From positions 1,978,680 to 2,042,679 of the forward strand of contig CP130741.1 in NCBI GenBank assembly GCA_030586155.1: a DNA stretch of 64,000 bases, read 5' to 3'. The position numbers and the translations under genes are program-made. Below, piece after piece: positions 1-8,342 of this stretch (position 1 is its first letter; the number at the start of each line of letters is the position of its first letter). The stretch comes from Eubacteriaceae bacterium ES3 (GTDB taxonomy: Bacteria; Bacillota; Clostridia; Eubacteriales; Eubacteriaceae). The notes under the pieces were generated by a model. The model made no database searches. It saw only the letters and a list, made by a program, of their open reading frames with translations, and was not told the DNA's origin.

Positions 1-788
1 AAAAAAATCGTTCCAATTTCCTGACCTTCAAGAATCTCATATAGCACATCACAGTGCGCTCCAGAAGCGATAATAACATCTATGCCACAATCTGTAGCAT
101 ACTGGGCTGCTCCCAGTTTAGTTATCATTCCACCAGTACCAAGACCGGAAGAACTTGCACCCGCCAATTTCATCAGATCCTGATCAACCTGATAAACCGT
201 GCGAATCAGTTTTGCATCCTGATTTTTGACAGGATTATCATCGTATAGTCCATCGACATCTGAAAGAATAATCAGTAAATCAGCACCAACAATATCAGCC
301 GTCATCGCTGAAAGTATATCATTATCACCAAAACATTCTTCCTGAATTTCATCAGTTGCCACACAGTCATTCTCATTAACAATAGGGATAATACCATTTT
401 CAATCAGGGCATTAAATGTATTTGTTACGTTGCTTCTTTTAATCGAATGTTTGAAAACATCCTTAGTCAAAAGGATTTGACCTACTGTCTGATTAAACTC
501 ATCAAACAGCTTCTGATACACCCGCATCAGAAGCCCCTGACCAACCGAAGCCGCCGCCTGTTTGTCTCTCAGGATTTTTGGTCGCTCCTTTAGTCCCATC
601 CGGTTCATCCCGGCACCAATCGCGCCCGATGAAACAAGTACCATTCTTTTACCGCTGTTTTCGAGATCGGTTAAAACTCTGGCCAGACGTTCCATCTTTC
701 TCAAATCAAGGGTGCCATTTTCATGGGTGACTGAGGTTGTTCCCATTTTAACAACAATTCGTTTTGCTTCTTTAACTTTACTTCGCAT
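1..788 (-). CDS. proB: Glutamate 5-kinase, C-terminus cut by window edge
   Basis: Catalyses ATP-dependent phosphorylation of glutamate, the first step of proline synthesis in the cytoplasm. The visible 262 codons cover the amino-acid-kinase fold: an N-terminal IVVKMGTTSV strand-loop, a VLVSSGAIGAG glycine loop, NENDCVAT and FGDNDILSA in the middle, and GTGGMITKLGAAQYA near the end. The start is ATG at 788, preceded by AGGAG. The frame is still open at base 1, so whether a C-terminal PUA domain follows cannot be seen. It sits downstream of nrdJ on the same strand but has its own promoter-like sequence, so it is probably a separate transcript. Its usual partner proA is expected just outside the window. 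Confidence 0.93.
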   Translation of the reverse strand, partial: MRSKVKEAKRIVVKMGTTSVTHENGTLDLRKMERLARVLTDLENSGKRMVLVSSGAIGAGMNRMGLKERPKILRDKQAAASVGQGLLMRVYQKLFDEFNQTVGQILLTKDVFKHSIKRSNVTNTFNALIENGIIPIVNENDCVATDEIQEECFGDNDILSAMTADIVGADLLIILSDVDGLYDDNPVKNQDAKLIRTVYQVDQDLMKLAGASSSGLGTGGMITKLGAAQYATDCGIDVIIASGAHCDVLYEILEGQEIGTIF

Positions 789-820
789 TTATTTCTCCTG
801 ATTGATTATCCTAGTCTTTT

Positions 821-849
821 ATTATATCAAAGAAACATCAAATCCTCAA
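821..849 (-). promoter_or_regulatory. Sigma-A type promoter for proB
   Basis: On the minus strand a TTGAGG box (844-849) and TATAAT (821-826) are separated by 17 bases, about 30 bases upstream of the proB start. It lies in the short gap after the nrdJ stop, so proB need not depend on nrdJ transcription. Confidence 0.6.
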
Positions 850-861
850 AATCTTTTTTGA

Positions 862-3819
862 TCAGCTGCAACCCGTTGTCGTACCGCAATCCAGACATAC
901 CTTGCAAGTACCGTTGCGCATTAAACGATCACTTCCACAATGGCTGCAAACCTCGCCATACAGCATCTCACCCTGAATATCCTGCTGATAATGGGTAGTA
1001 TTTTGTTCTTTTTCTTTTATATCACTGCTTACACTGTCAATCCCGTTAATTTCATTCATAACAGTAAAGCTTTTTGGTTTTACCTGACAATTAGAAAAGT
1101 CACCGTGTTCAATATCAATAACCTTACTGATCAGATCAGAAATTGATGAAGCAAATTTAATGTATGGATGACGGGAAACAAATCCTGACGGCTCATATTT
1201 CTGTCCGCGCAGCATTTTTGAAATCTGATCAGGCGGAATATGGTATTGCAGCATATTAGAAATTGATTTCGACAAGGAAGCCAGTAAACCCTTGACTACA
1301 GTCCCCTCTTTGTCAGTCGATACGAAAATCTCGGCAATTCCACCATCTTCATAAAAACCAATTGTTATATACAGTTCAATATCGCCAATCTTAGCCGCAT
1401 GAGTTCGACTTAAACGCATTCCATCAGGTCTGATTCGGGTCGGCTGTTTACTACAGTCTTCTTTTGCAATTTCCAGCAGTTCCTGATACGTATATTCTTC
1501 CAACTGTCGTTCGTGATCTTCTGCCATTCCTGAACTCAAAGGCTGTGAAGCCTTACAACCATCACGATAAACCGCTATCGCTTTGGTTCCCGTTGCATAG
1601 GCTAATAAGTGAATGTTGGCTACCTCTTCCACTGTAGCTTCATGTGGCAGGTTAACTGTTTTCGAAACTGACCCGCTGATCATCGGCGTAATGGCCGAAA
1701 CCATTAAAACATGGCCCATCGGAGAAATTGTATTGGCTGTATCAAATACATTTCTGTGTTCTTTTTTAAGATGCGGTGCTCCAGCTATTCCATCATGAAC
1801 AAAGTAGCCTTCTTCATCCTTTTGAAGCATATAAGAAAGAATATCGCTTATTTCATTTTCCTGATATCCCAGATTTGCCAGGGCTGTTTCAATGACAGGA
1901 TTAACAATTTCCATCGAACCGCCGCCAATGAGCTTTTTGAACACAACATGATTATAAAATGGTTCTACTGAAGTTGCCCCGCAGTCCATGGCAAAAGAAA
2001 TCGTTCCAGTAGGTGCAATAACTGAAACCTGGGCATTTCGATAACCGTATTTATCTCCCATTTCTTCAGCTGATTTCCATGATTTAATCAGTTCTTTACT
2101 AATTTTTTCAAATCCCATTTCTGTCAGCTGATTGTGATTGATAACCATGGGATCGTAATTTAACTCCTCATAAACATCAGTCCTTGCACCTGCTACACGA
2201 CTATGGTTTCTGATTACCCGCATCATATATGGTTCGTTAATGGAAAACATCGGGAAAGCACCCACTTTTTCTGCCATCAATGCCGACACAGTATAGGAAA
2301 CTCCAGTCATCAAACCTGTCAAGGAAGCAATTAAATTACGGCTTTCAGTTGAATCATAGGGATATCCCAAAGCCAATACAAGAGATGCCGCATTGGCAAT
2401 ACCCAAACCCGTTGTTCTAAACAGGTAGCTCTTTCGTGCCACAGATGGTGTCGGAAACTGTCCCCAGAAAATTGAAGCTTCTAGTGCGCACTGAATCAGG
2501 GCGGTTAAATGAATAAATGAACCTTCATCAAAGCTTTTGGTAGTTTCATCGTAAAATCTGAAGATATTTATTGATGCCAGATTACATGCGGTATCATCTA
2601 GAAAAGCATATTCAGAACAAGGGTTGGTCGCATTGATCCGATTTATTTTTTCGTTTATGTTGCCATTTTCACCACCTGGACATGTATGCCAGGCGTTAAA
2701 ACGGTCATCAAACTGAAGACCAGGATCAGCACATTCCCATGATGCGCTGTTGATGCTGTCCCATAGAGTTTTAACCGACAATTCCCGATCAACACTTTCA
2801 TCAACCCGACCTTTAAGCGTAAACATCTGATCCGGATCCTGTGATAAGTTAAGAACAGATTGCATAAAGTCTTCATTTAAACGAACTGAGTTATTACTGT
2901 TTTGACCGCTGACAGTTTGATAGGCTTCACCATCCATCGATAAGTCATAACCCATTTTTCCCAGATCTCGAACTTTACGTTCTTCTTTGACCTTCCAATT
3001 AATAAATGTATCAATTTCTGGATGATCAATATCAACAATTACCATTTTAGCGGCTCTTCTGGTCGTTCCACCGGATTTTATCGCTCCAGCATTACGGTCA
3101 AGACCGAGAAGAAAACTCATCATCCCTGATGACTGTCCGCCACTGGTCAGCCCTTCGTTGACACCACGAAGACTTGAAAAATTCGTCCCAACACCAGATC
3201 CACCCTTGAAAAGTTTTGTTTCGCTAACATAGTGCTCAGAGATAGAGTGTTCTCCTAAAAGTCTGTCTTGAATAGACAAAATAAAACAGGCACTTGCCTG
3301 GGTTCTGGTGTAGCGATCATCACTTTCTTCTACTGTCTGTGTTTCTTCGTTATAATAATATAAATCATCTTTTGAACCTTTAATCCCGTAGCTTCTTTGA
3401 AGTCCGGTATTAAACCACTGTGGAGAATTTGGCGCCCACATCTGCATCAGAAAAGCATAAACCAGCTCATCATAATAGATTTGCCACTGCTCATCTGTCT
3501 CGATTAACCCCTCTTCTTTTAAAGCATCTGCCCAAAAACCAACCAGGCGATCAGCTACTTCGCGCATACTATGCTCATAGCCATAAGCATTCGGAACGCC
3601 CTTACGTCTAAAATATTTTGTCGCAATAATATTGCAGGCATTCTGCGAATAATGAACAGGAAATTCCAGATCCTTCATGTCATAGATCAATTCCCCTGTC
3701 TGATAATTTTTTAAGACAACATCTACTGTCTGCCACTGAAACAGGTCATAGACTGTTTTATTCGAATCTGCCAGCTCGCTGGTAAATACCCGTTTTAAAA
3801 TTTGATTTAGTTCTTTCAA
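862..3819 (-). CDS. nrdJ: Adenosylcobalamin-dependent (class II) ribonucleoside-diphosphate reductase
   Basis: Reduces ribonucleotides to deoxyribonucleotides using a B12-derived radical, so it works without oxygen. The 985-residue protein has NSPQWFNTGL near 131, GGSGVGTNFSS near 207, and NPCSE at 399-403 followed 11 residues later by a second cysteine in DDTACNLASIN. That spacing matches the thiyl-radical and redox cysteines of the family. PTGTIS is near 640. The last about 28 residues form a Cys-rich tail (CSHCG, CKVCLDCG) typical of NrdJ for re-reduction. The start codon is TTG at 3817-3819, preceded by GGAGAGG about 10 bases upstream. No NrdR-box was identified. Confidence 0.95.
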   Translation of the reverse strand: MKELNQILKRVFTSELADSNKTVYDLFQWQTVDVVLKNYQTGELIYDMKDLEFPVHYSQNACNIIATKYFRRKGVPNAYGYEHSMREVADRLVGFWADALKEEGLIETDEQWQIYYDELVYAFLMQMWAPNSPQWFNTGLQRSYGIKGSKDDLYYYNEETQTVEESDDRYTRTQASACFILSIQDRLLGEHSISEHYVSETKLFKGGSGVGTNFSSLRGVNEGLTSGGQSSGMMSFLLGLDRNAGAIKSGGTTRRAAKMVIVDIDHPEIDTFINWKVKEERKVRDLGKMGYDLSMDGEAYQTVSGQNSNNSVRLNEDFMQSVLNLSQDPDQMFTLKGRVDESVDRELSVKTLWDSINSASWECADPGLQFDDRFNAWHTCPGGENGNINEKINRINATNPCSEYAFLDDTACNLASINIFRFYDETTKSFDEGSFIHLTALIQCALEASIFWGQFPTPSVARKSYLFRTTGLGIANAASLVLALGYPYDSTESRNLIASLTGLMTGVSYTVSALMAEKVGAFPMFSINEPYMMRVIRNHSRVAGARTDVYEELNYDPMVINHNQLTEMGFEKISKELIKSWKSAEEMGDKYGYRNAQVSVIAPTGTISFAMDCGATSVEPFYNHVVFKKLIGGGSMEIVNPVIETALANLGYQENEISDILSYMLQKDEEGYFVHDGIAGAPHLKKEHRNVFDTANTISPMGHVLMVSAITPMISGSVSKTVNLPHEATVEEVANIHLLAYATGTKAIAVYRDGCKASQPLSSGMAEDHERQLEEYTYQELLEIAKEDCSKQPTRIRPDGMRLSRTHAAKIGDIELYITIGFYEDGGIAEIFVSTDKEGTVVKGLLASLSKSISNMLQYHIPPDQISKMLRGQKYEPSGFVSRHPYIKFASSISDLISKVIDIEHGDFSNCQVKPKSFTVMNEINGIDSVSSDIKEKEQNTTHYQQDIQGEMLYGEVCSHCGSDRLMRNGTCKVCLDCGTTTGCS

Positions 3820-3868
3820 TGATTATTATCCTCTCCGATCAAATACATGATCTTGTTGTTGCTTGTCT

Positions 3869-3897
3869 ATTATACACATATATATAGTGCATTTCAA
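3869..3897 (-). promoter_or_regulatory. Sigma-A promoter for nrdJ
   Basis: On the minus strand TTGAAA (3892-3897) and a perfect TATAAT (3869-3874) are spaced by 17 bases, about 50 bases upstream of the TTG start of nrdJ. The spacer is alternating AT. Confidence 0.7.
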
Positions 3898-3935
3898 GAT
3901 TTAAATTTGCTATTTTAAGGCTATAATTTCATCTC

Positions 3936-3971
3936 GTAAAGAAAGACTCAAATTAATGAGTCTTTCTTTAC
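3936..3971. terminator. Terminator-like hairpin after plsY
   Basis: A perfect 15-bp inverted repeat with a 6-base loop starts 3 bases beyond the plsY stop. The descending arm is T-rich in either direction, but there is no long free U-tract. It probably ends the ptb-iorAB-plsY transcript. Confidence 0.65.
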
Positions 3972-3974
3972 AAT

Positions 3975-4613
3975 CTATTTTTTTCTTTGTCTTGAGCTTC
4001 TTTTTTTCTTTATTGGTGCCTTTTGACCCAATTTACTTTCTTTTCCCTGAATTATGCGCCCAATATTTTTTCGATGCTGAAAAACACTGAAAAAACACAG
4101 AACAAAAGCAAATAAAATCTCATGAATCGGCCGTCCCATCAGGATGGTTATGATCGGTAAAACCGATAACCCAACAATTGAGGTCAGCGAAACCATTCGC
4201 CATAATACCAAAACAATCAGACCGATTGCAATTGCAATCAGGGCAACCTGCCAGTCGTAAATCAGAAAAACGCCGATTGAGGTTGCAGTTCCTTTTCCCC
4301 CTCGAAACTGCAGGAAGAGAGGCCAATTATGACCAGCAACGACGGCAATCCCCCCTAATACGATAAACCAGTCATAGAGACCAATTGCATTTCCGATTAT
4401 GATGATCAGACTTCCTTTTAAGGCGTCCAGCAAAAATACTGGCAGAGCATAATTCTTCCCCATCACCCGCAGTACGTTCGTAGTTCCGGCATTACCGCTT
4501 CCATAATCCCTGACGTCTTCGTTTTTAAATACTTTTACCAATATATAGGCAAAATTGAGATTACCGATCAGGTAAGCACCAATCACATATAATATACCAA
4601 ATATAAACAACAT
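3975..4613 (-). CDS. plsY: Glycerol-3-phosphate acyltransferase PlsY
   Basis: Membrane enzyme that transfers the acyl group from acyl-phosphate to glycerol-3-phosphate, the first step of phospholipid synthesis. The 212-residue length, about five hydrophobic segments, and the motifs SGNAGTTNVLRV (about 39-50), AGHNWPLFLQFRGGKG (about 93-108) and a third conserved loop all fit PlsY. The C-terminus is a lysine/arginine-rich cytoplasmic tail. ATG at 4613 is preceded by GGGGTAAAGG. It is the last gene of an operon with the Cys-rich protein, iorB, iorA and ptb, an unusual partnership for a lipid gene and probably read-through organisation rather than shared function. Confidence 0.95.
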   Translation of the reverse strand: MLFIFGILYVIGAYLIGNLNFAYILVKVFKNEDVRDYGSGNAGTTNVLRVMGKNYALPVFLLDALKGSLIIIIGNAIGLYDWFIVLGGIAVVAGHNWPLFLQFRGGKGTATSIGVFLIYDWQVALIAIAIGLIVLVLWRMVSLTSIVGLSVLPIITILMGRPIHEILFAFVLCFFSVFQHRKNIGRIIQGKESKLGQKAPIKKKRSSRQRKK

Positions 4614-4628
4614 GACCTTTACCCCTTA

Positions 4629-4901
4629 TCACACTTTAATTCTTAAATTTTCCATCAACTCACGAAGTTTTTCCAGCACAGCATCATAATTTTCTTTATG
4701 ATGTGGAAATGAGCAATTGATACAATTCTTAATCCCACTTTTCGTATAAGAAAAATTTCCACCACACTGATCTTCAAGAGCATATAAAGGACAATAACAA
4801 AAGAGACAGTTAAAAGTCTCTTTTGACTGTATTTCATGGCAGGGAAAAAATTCGCAATCCTTATGTTGAAAAAACTTGAAATTTTCGCTTTGTTCAACCA
4901 T
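4629..4901 (-). CDS. Small cysteine-rich, probably metal-binding protein
   Basis: This 90-residue protein has cysteines in closely spaced sets: CEFFPCH, CLFCYCP, a central CGGNFSY and CINCSFPHH near the C-terminus. The pattern resembles the 'cysteine-rich small domain' family, whose members are thought to bind zinc or an iron-sulfur cluster; the function is unknown. The frame is open further upstream, but the ATG at 4899-4901 overlaps the iorB TAA by one base, as iorB itself does with iorA. That start is therefore preferred and implies translational coupling. Its position directly after iorB suggests a role near the oxidoreductase, for example in cluster handling, but that is inference. Confidence 0.75.
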   Translation of the reverse strand: MVEQSENFKFFQHKDCEFFPCHEIQSKETFNCLFCYCPLYALEDQCGGNFSYTKSGIKNCINCSFPHHKENYDAVLEKLRELMENLRIKV

Positions 4902-5476
4902 TAAACTGCTTCCATCCCAGCCTTTAAAGCTTTTATGTTGAGTTCCACAAATTGCGGTTTTACACTGTCTTTTATAATATCTTCCCAATTGATTTCTGAA
5001 AGACCCATTGCTTTAACCAGAGACCCCAGCAAAATGACATTCATCACCTTAATATTGCCAAGCTTCTCAGCCATTTCACCGGCCTTCATCACTCTTAACG
5101 ATTCGACATTTTTTTCAAGTTCAGCAAGGATACCAGTCGGATAAGCGGCTGTTCCAATAATAACTGACAACGGAAAAATTTCTGTATCATTTAATATCAG
5201 CTTTCCATCTGGTTTTAAATAATCGATTGCTCGAAGCGCTTCCATTTTTTCAAAGGCAACAACAATATCCGCACTTCCCAACTCAATAACCGGAGAAGCG
5301 ACATCACTGCCATATCGAACCAGCGACGAAACAGACCCACCCCTTTGGCTCATACCATGGATTTCACTCATCTTAACATCATATCCAGCTTCCATCAAGC
5401 CGGTAGTTAAAAGTTTTGCAGCCAGAATCGTTCCCTGTCCACCTACACCAACGAGCACTATATTTTTTGTCTCCAT
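4901..5476 (-). CDS. iorB: Indolepyruvate:ferredoxin oxidoreductase, beta subunit
   Basis: Gamma/beta-type 2-oxoacid oxidoreductase subunit (191 residues). With IorA it oxidatively decarboxylates aryl pyruvates to acyl-CoA and reduces ferredoxin. The N-terminal IVLVGVGGQGTILAAKLL motif is the family signature, followed by SEIHGMSQRGGSV at about 37-49. The ATG at 5476 is preceded by GGAGG and overlaps the iorA stop by one base (TAATG); an upstream in-frame ATG would extend it into iorA and is not supported. Coupled translation with iorA fits a stoichiometric complex. Confidence 0.94.
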   Translation of the reverse strand: METKNIVLVGVGGQGTILAAKLLTTGLMEAGYDVKMSEIHGMSQRGGSVSSLVRYGSDVASPVIELGSADIVVAFEKMEALRAIDYLKPDGKLILNDTEIFPLSVIIGTAAYPTGILAELEKNVESLRVMKAGEMAEKLGNIKVMNVILLGSLVKAMGLSEINWEDIIKDSVKPQFVELNIKALKAGMEAV

Positions 5477-7257
5477 TATCTCGCCTCCACTTTGATCGCC
5501 TGTTTTGGGCAGATTTGCGCACAAACTCCGCAACCTACACACATTTCAGCAAGAATTCCTGATTTTTTATTTTCCCTGTCAAAAGCAAGTGCCGGGCAAC
5601 CGGATTTAAGACATTTTTTACAACCAATGCAGGCTTCAATATCTACTTTTGCAACCTTTTTAAAGGCTTCCGGAAACTCTTCCTTGTCTTCCTGAGACAT
5701 TTTTTTCAAAACACATGGCCAACGGGTAATTAATACAGCTGGCTCGGAAAGATTTATTCCCCATTCGATTGCACCTTTAACCGCATCAAGGTCATTTGGA
5801 TCAACCGTTTTTACATTTTTAATCCCACAGGCATTCACCATCGTCGCAATATCAATCATAGTTGCTGGTTCACCTTTTAAATCATAACCTGAGCCAGGAT
5901 TTTCCTGATGGCCGGTCATTCCAGTAATTCGGTTATCCAAAATAATCGTCAGAGTATTACTGTTATTATAGGCAACATTTAAAAGACTGGTGATTCCTGA
6001 ATGAAAAAATGTGGAATCGCCAAGAATTGAAACGACTTTTTTATCCTGCTCACCTTTAATAGCAAAAGCTTTGGCCACCCCATGTCCACCACTGATTGAG
6101 GCGCCCATACAGATCATTGCGTCTGTCGCATTGTATGGTGCCATTAAGCCTAATGAATAGCAGCCAATATCGGAAAAAATCATCAGATCTTTTCTTTTCC
6201 CCAACTCATAAAATACCCCACGATGAGGACAACCAGCGCACAGTGCAGGTGGTCTTGGTAAAATCATTTCAGGGTTTGGAGTCAAAGATTTTTTGGTTTC
6301 CCCAGACAAGGCTTGTCTGACACGATCAGGTGTCAGTTCTCCCATAGAAGGCAACTTGTCTTTCCCGATTACCTGGATGCCTGCTGCCTTAATTTCAGTT
6401 TCCATTATCGGATCATTTTCTTCGAAAATATAGAGTGTCTCTTTGCCTTCAGCAAACTGTTTAATCTTCTCCATTGGTAACGGATATGAGAAACCGATTT
6501 TTAAATATGAAACGGTATCACCAAAAACTTCCTTGGCATATTGGAAAGCAACACCTGAGCCAATCACACCAATTTTCGACTGATTATCTTCAATATAGTT
6601 ATAAGCCGTTGTGTTTGAATACTCGTTTAGTTTTTCAAAGTTTTCGTTTAGTTTTACCAGCATTTGTCTTGAAAAAGCTGGCAGTGGACAATACTTGGGA
6701 ACATTTTTTTCATAAACTTTATCAGGGATTTCAAGACGGTCGTCGCATGAAACAATGGATTTGGAATGACATACACGCGTCGTTAATCTGAACAAGACCG
6801 GAAGATCATAGGTTTCACTGACAACATAAGCTTCCTTTATCATGTCTTTAACTTCCTGACTGTCTGAAGGTTCAAACATCGCCACTTTTGCATGACGGGC
6901 GTAATGTCGGTTATCCTGTTCATTTTGTGAAGAATGCATTCCCGGCTCGTCTGCAGATATTAAAACTGCTCCCCCATTTACTCCCAAATACGCTAAGGTG
7001 AATAATGGATCAGCAGCCACATTAACACCAACGTGTTTCATTGCACACAGGCTTCTTACTCCAGCAATCACTGCTCCTGCTACTGACTCCAGGGCTACTT
7101 TTTCATTAGGTGCCCACTCTGATACAATCTCCTCGTAAGTTGCAACATTCTCAAGGATTTCGGTACTTGGTGTTCCCGGGTAAGCTGATGCAAATTTAAC
7201 ACCGGCCTCCCATGCACCTCTTGCAACTGCTTCATTTCCTGTTAACAGTTTCTTCAT
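5476..7257 (-). CDS. iorA: Indolepyruvate:ferredoxin oxidoreductase, alpha subunit
   Basis: Large TPP- and FeS-containing subunit (593 residues) that oxidises indolepyruvate and related aryl pyruvates from aromatic amino acids. Visible parts are the N-terminal pyrimidine-binding domain (GNEAVARGAWEAG, YPGTPSTEI), a CAGCPHRG motif in the middle, the TPP-binding region (GDSTFFHSGI and later DNRITGMTGHQ), and a C-terminal two-cluster ferredoxin domain (CIGCKKCLKSGCP and CVGCGVCAQICP). The start at MKKLLTGNEA is chosen because GAGAGGAG lies about 13 bases upstream; an in-frame ATG at 7287 exists but gives an atypical N-terminus. The start overlaps the 3' end of ptb by 26 bases. Confidence 0.94.
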   Translation of the reverse strand: MKKLLTGNEAVARGAWEAGVKFASAYPGTPSTEILENVATYEEIVSEWAPNEKVALESVAGAVIAGVRSLCAMKHVGVNVAADPLFTLAYLGVNGGAVLISADEPGMHSSQNEQDNRHYARHAKVAMFEPSDSQEVKDMIKEAYVVSETYDLPVLFRLTTRVCHSKSIVSCDDRLEIPDKVYEKNVPKYCPLPAFSRQMLVKLNENFEKLNEYSNTTAYNYIEDNQSKIGVIGSGVAFQYAKEVFGDTVSYLKIGFSYPLPMEKIKQFAEGKETLYIFEENDPIMETEIKAAGIQVIGKDKLPSMGELTPDRVRQALSGETKKSLTPNPEMILPRPPALCAGCPHRGVFYELGKRKDLMIFSDIGCYSLGLMAPYNATDAMICMGASISGGHGVAKAFAIKGEQDKKVVSILGDSTFFHSGITSLLNVAYNNSNTLTIILDNRITGMTGHQENPGSGYDLKGEPATMIDIATMVNACGIKNVKTVDPNDLDAVKGAIEWGINLSEPAVLITRWPCVLKKMSQEDKEEFPEAFKKVAKVDIEACIGCKKCLKSGCPALAFDRENKKSGILAEMCVGCGVCAQICPKQAIKVEAR

Positions 7258-8197
7258 ACTTTCTTTTTTGCTCCTCTCGTTTATCATGACAATTTCCTGT
7301 ACGCTGAACCAGATAGGCTCCCAGGTTGATTGAATTTAGCTTATTATCTTGTGATTCTGAACGGGATGTTAAAATAACCGGCACACAAGCCCCCATTACA
7401 ACACCCGCCAGTCTGGCCTGAGCCAGACAGGTCATCGTTTTAACGACCGCATTACCGGTTTCTATCTCCGGGAATAAAAGGATATCTGCATCCCCAGCAA
7501 CTTGCGACTGATAACCTTTGATCTCAGCTGCTTCTTTTGAAACAACCAAATCCATAGCTATCGGCCCATCAGCTAGTACATCGGTCCCAAAAACACCATC
7601 GTTTGACATTTTTTTTAGTTCCGCGGCATCAAGAGTTGCCGGCATTTTAGGATTCACTTTTTCTTTAGCCGCGAGTACGGCAACTTTAATAGGATTGATA
7701 TCAAGTGCTCTTGCCAGGTCAATTGCATTATCTAAAATTTCTTTTTTCTTTGAAAGATCCGGGGCAATAACCATTCCGCCATCTGTTGTAATCAAAGGCT
7801 TATGATATGAAGGCAGTTCCACAACCATGACACTACTAAGCAGACGACCTGTCATTAGACCCTTTTCTTTGTGAATAATCGCTTTTAAAAAAATCGATGT
7901 ATCAACAAGACCCTTCATAACCAGATCTGCCTTTCCCTGATTAACCAGCAAGACTGCTGTCTCACAGGCCTCTTCCAGAGTACTGGCAAAAATCTGATTC
8001 GTTTTTGATAAGTCTAGCGAATTCTCTTCTTTTAATTGTTTAATTTTATTAAGATCACCGACTAAAAACACCCCTGATAAGGATGTTTCCAGTGCCATTA
8101 GTACGGCTTTTAAAAGGCCAGCTTCTTCCGGCGCGGCAATTGCCAACACTGGTCTATCGCTATTTTCCATTAACTTACTTAGGTCGGAAAAGTTCAT
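7232..8197 (-). CDS. ptb: Phosphate butyryl/acetyltransferase family protein
   Basis: A 321-residue PTA_PTB-fold enzyme that exchanges CoA and phosphate on an acyl group. The sequence has VLAIAAPEEAGLLKAV at the N-terminus, DLVMKGLVDTSIFLKA near 95, ITTDGGMVIAPDL near 138 and the family C-terminal segment beginning VILTSRSES. Placement directly upstream of iorAB suggests it converts the aryl-acetyl-CoA or other acyl-CoA made by the oxidoreductase to an acyl phosphate for ATP formation; the exact substrate cannot be read from sequence. No kinase gene is adjacent. The last about 25 residues are basic and overlap the iorA start. Confidence 0.85.
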   Translation of the reverse strand: MNFSDLSKLMENSDRPVLAIAAPEEAGLLKAVLMALETSLSGVFLVGDLNKIKQLKEENSLDLSKTNQIFASTLEEACETAVLLVNQGKADLVMKGLVDTSIFLKAIIHKEKGLMTGRLLSSVMVVELPSYHKPLITTDGGMVIAPDLSKKKEILDNAIDLARALDINPIKVAVLAAKEKVNPKMPATLDAAELKKMSNDGVFGTDVLADGPIAMDLVVSKEAAEIKGYQSQVAGDADILLFPEIETGNAVVKTMTCLAQARLAGVVMGACVPVILTSRSESQDNKLNSINLGAYLVQRTGNCHDKREEQKRKYEETVNRK

Positions 8198-8261
8198 ATT
8201 TTACCTCTTTTCTCGAATCAATCCTGAGTAACTAAGTACAACTTAATAAATTACATTTAAA

Positions 8262-8325
8262 AACACAAAAAACCACAGCATTTACCGTCTAATTTTAACA
8301 CAAATAAACGGTGAATGCTATGGTT
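8262..8325 (-). terminator. Rho-independent terminator of citrate synthase
   Basis: On the minus strand an imperfect 18-bp stem (8308-8325 with 8271-8288) with a 19-base AT-rich loop is followed by TTTTTTGTGTTTTT. It lies just after the citrate synthase stop and separates that gene from ptb. Confidence 0.85.
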
Positions 8326-8342
8326 ATACGAATCAATTCTAT

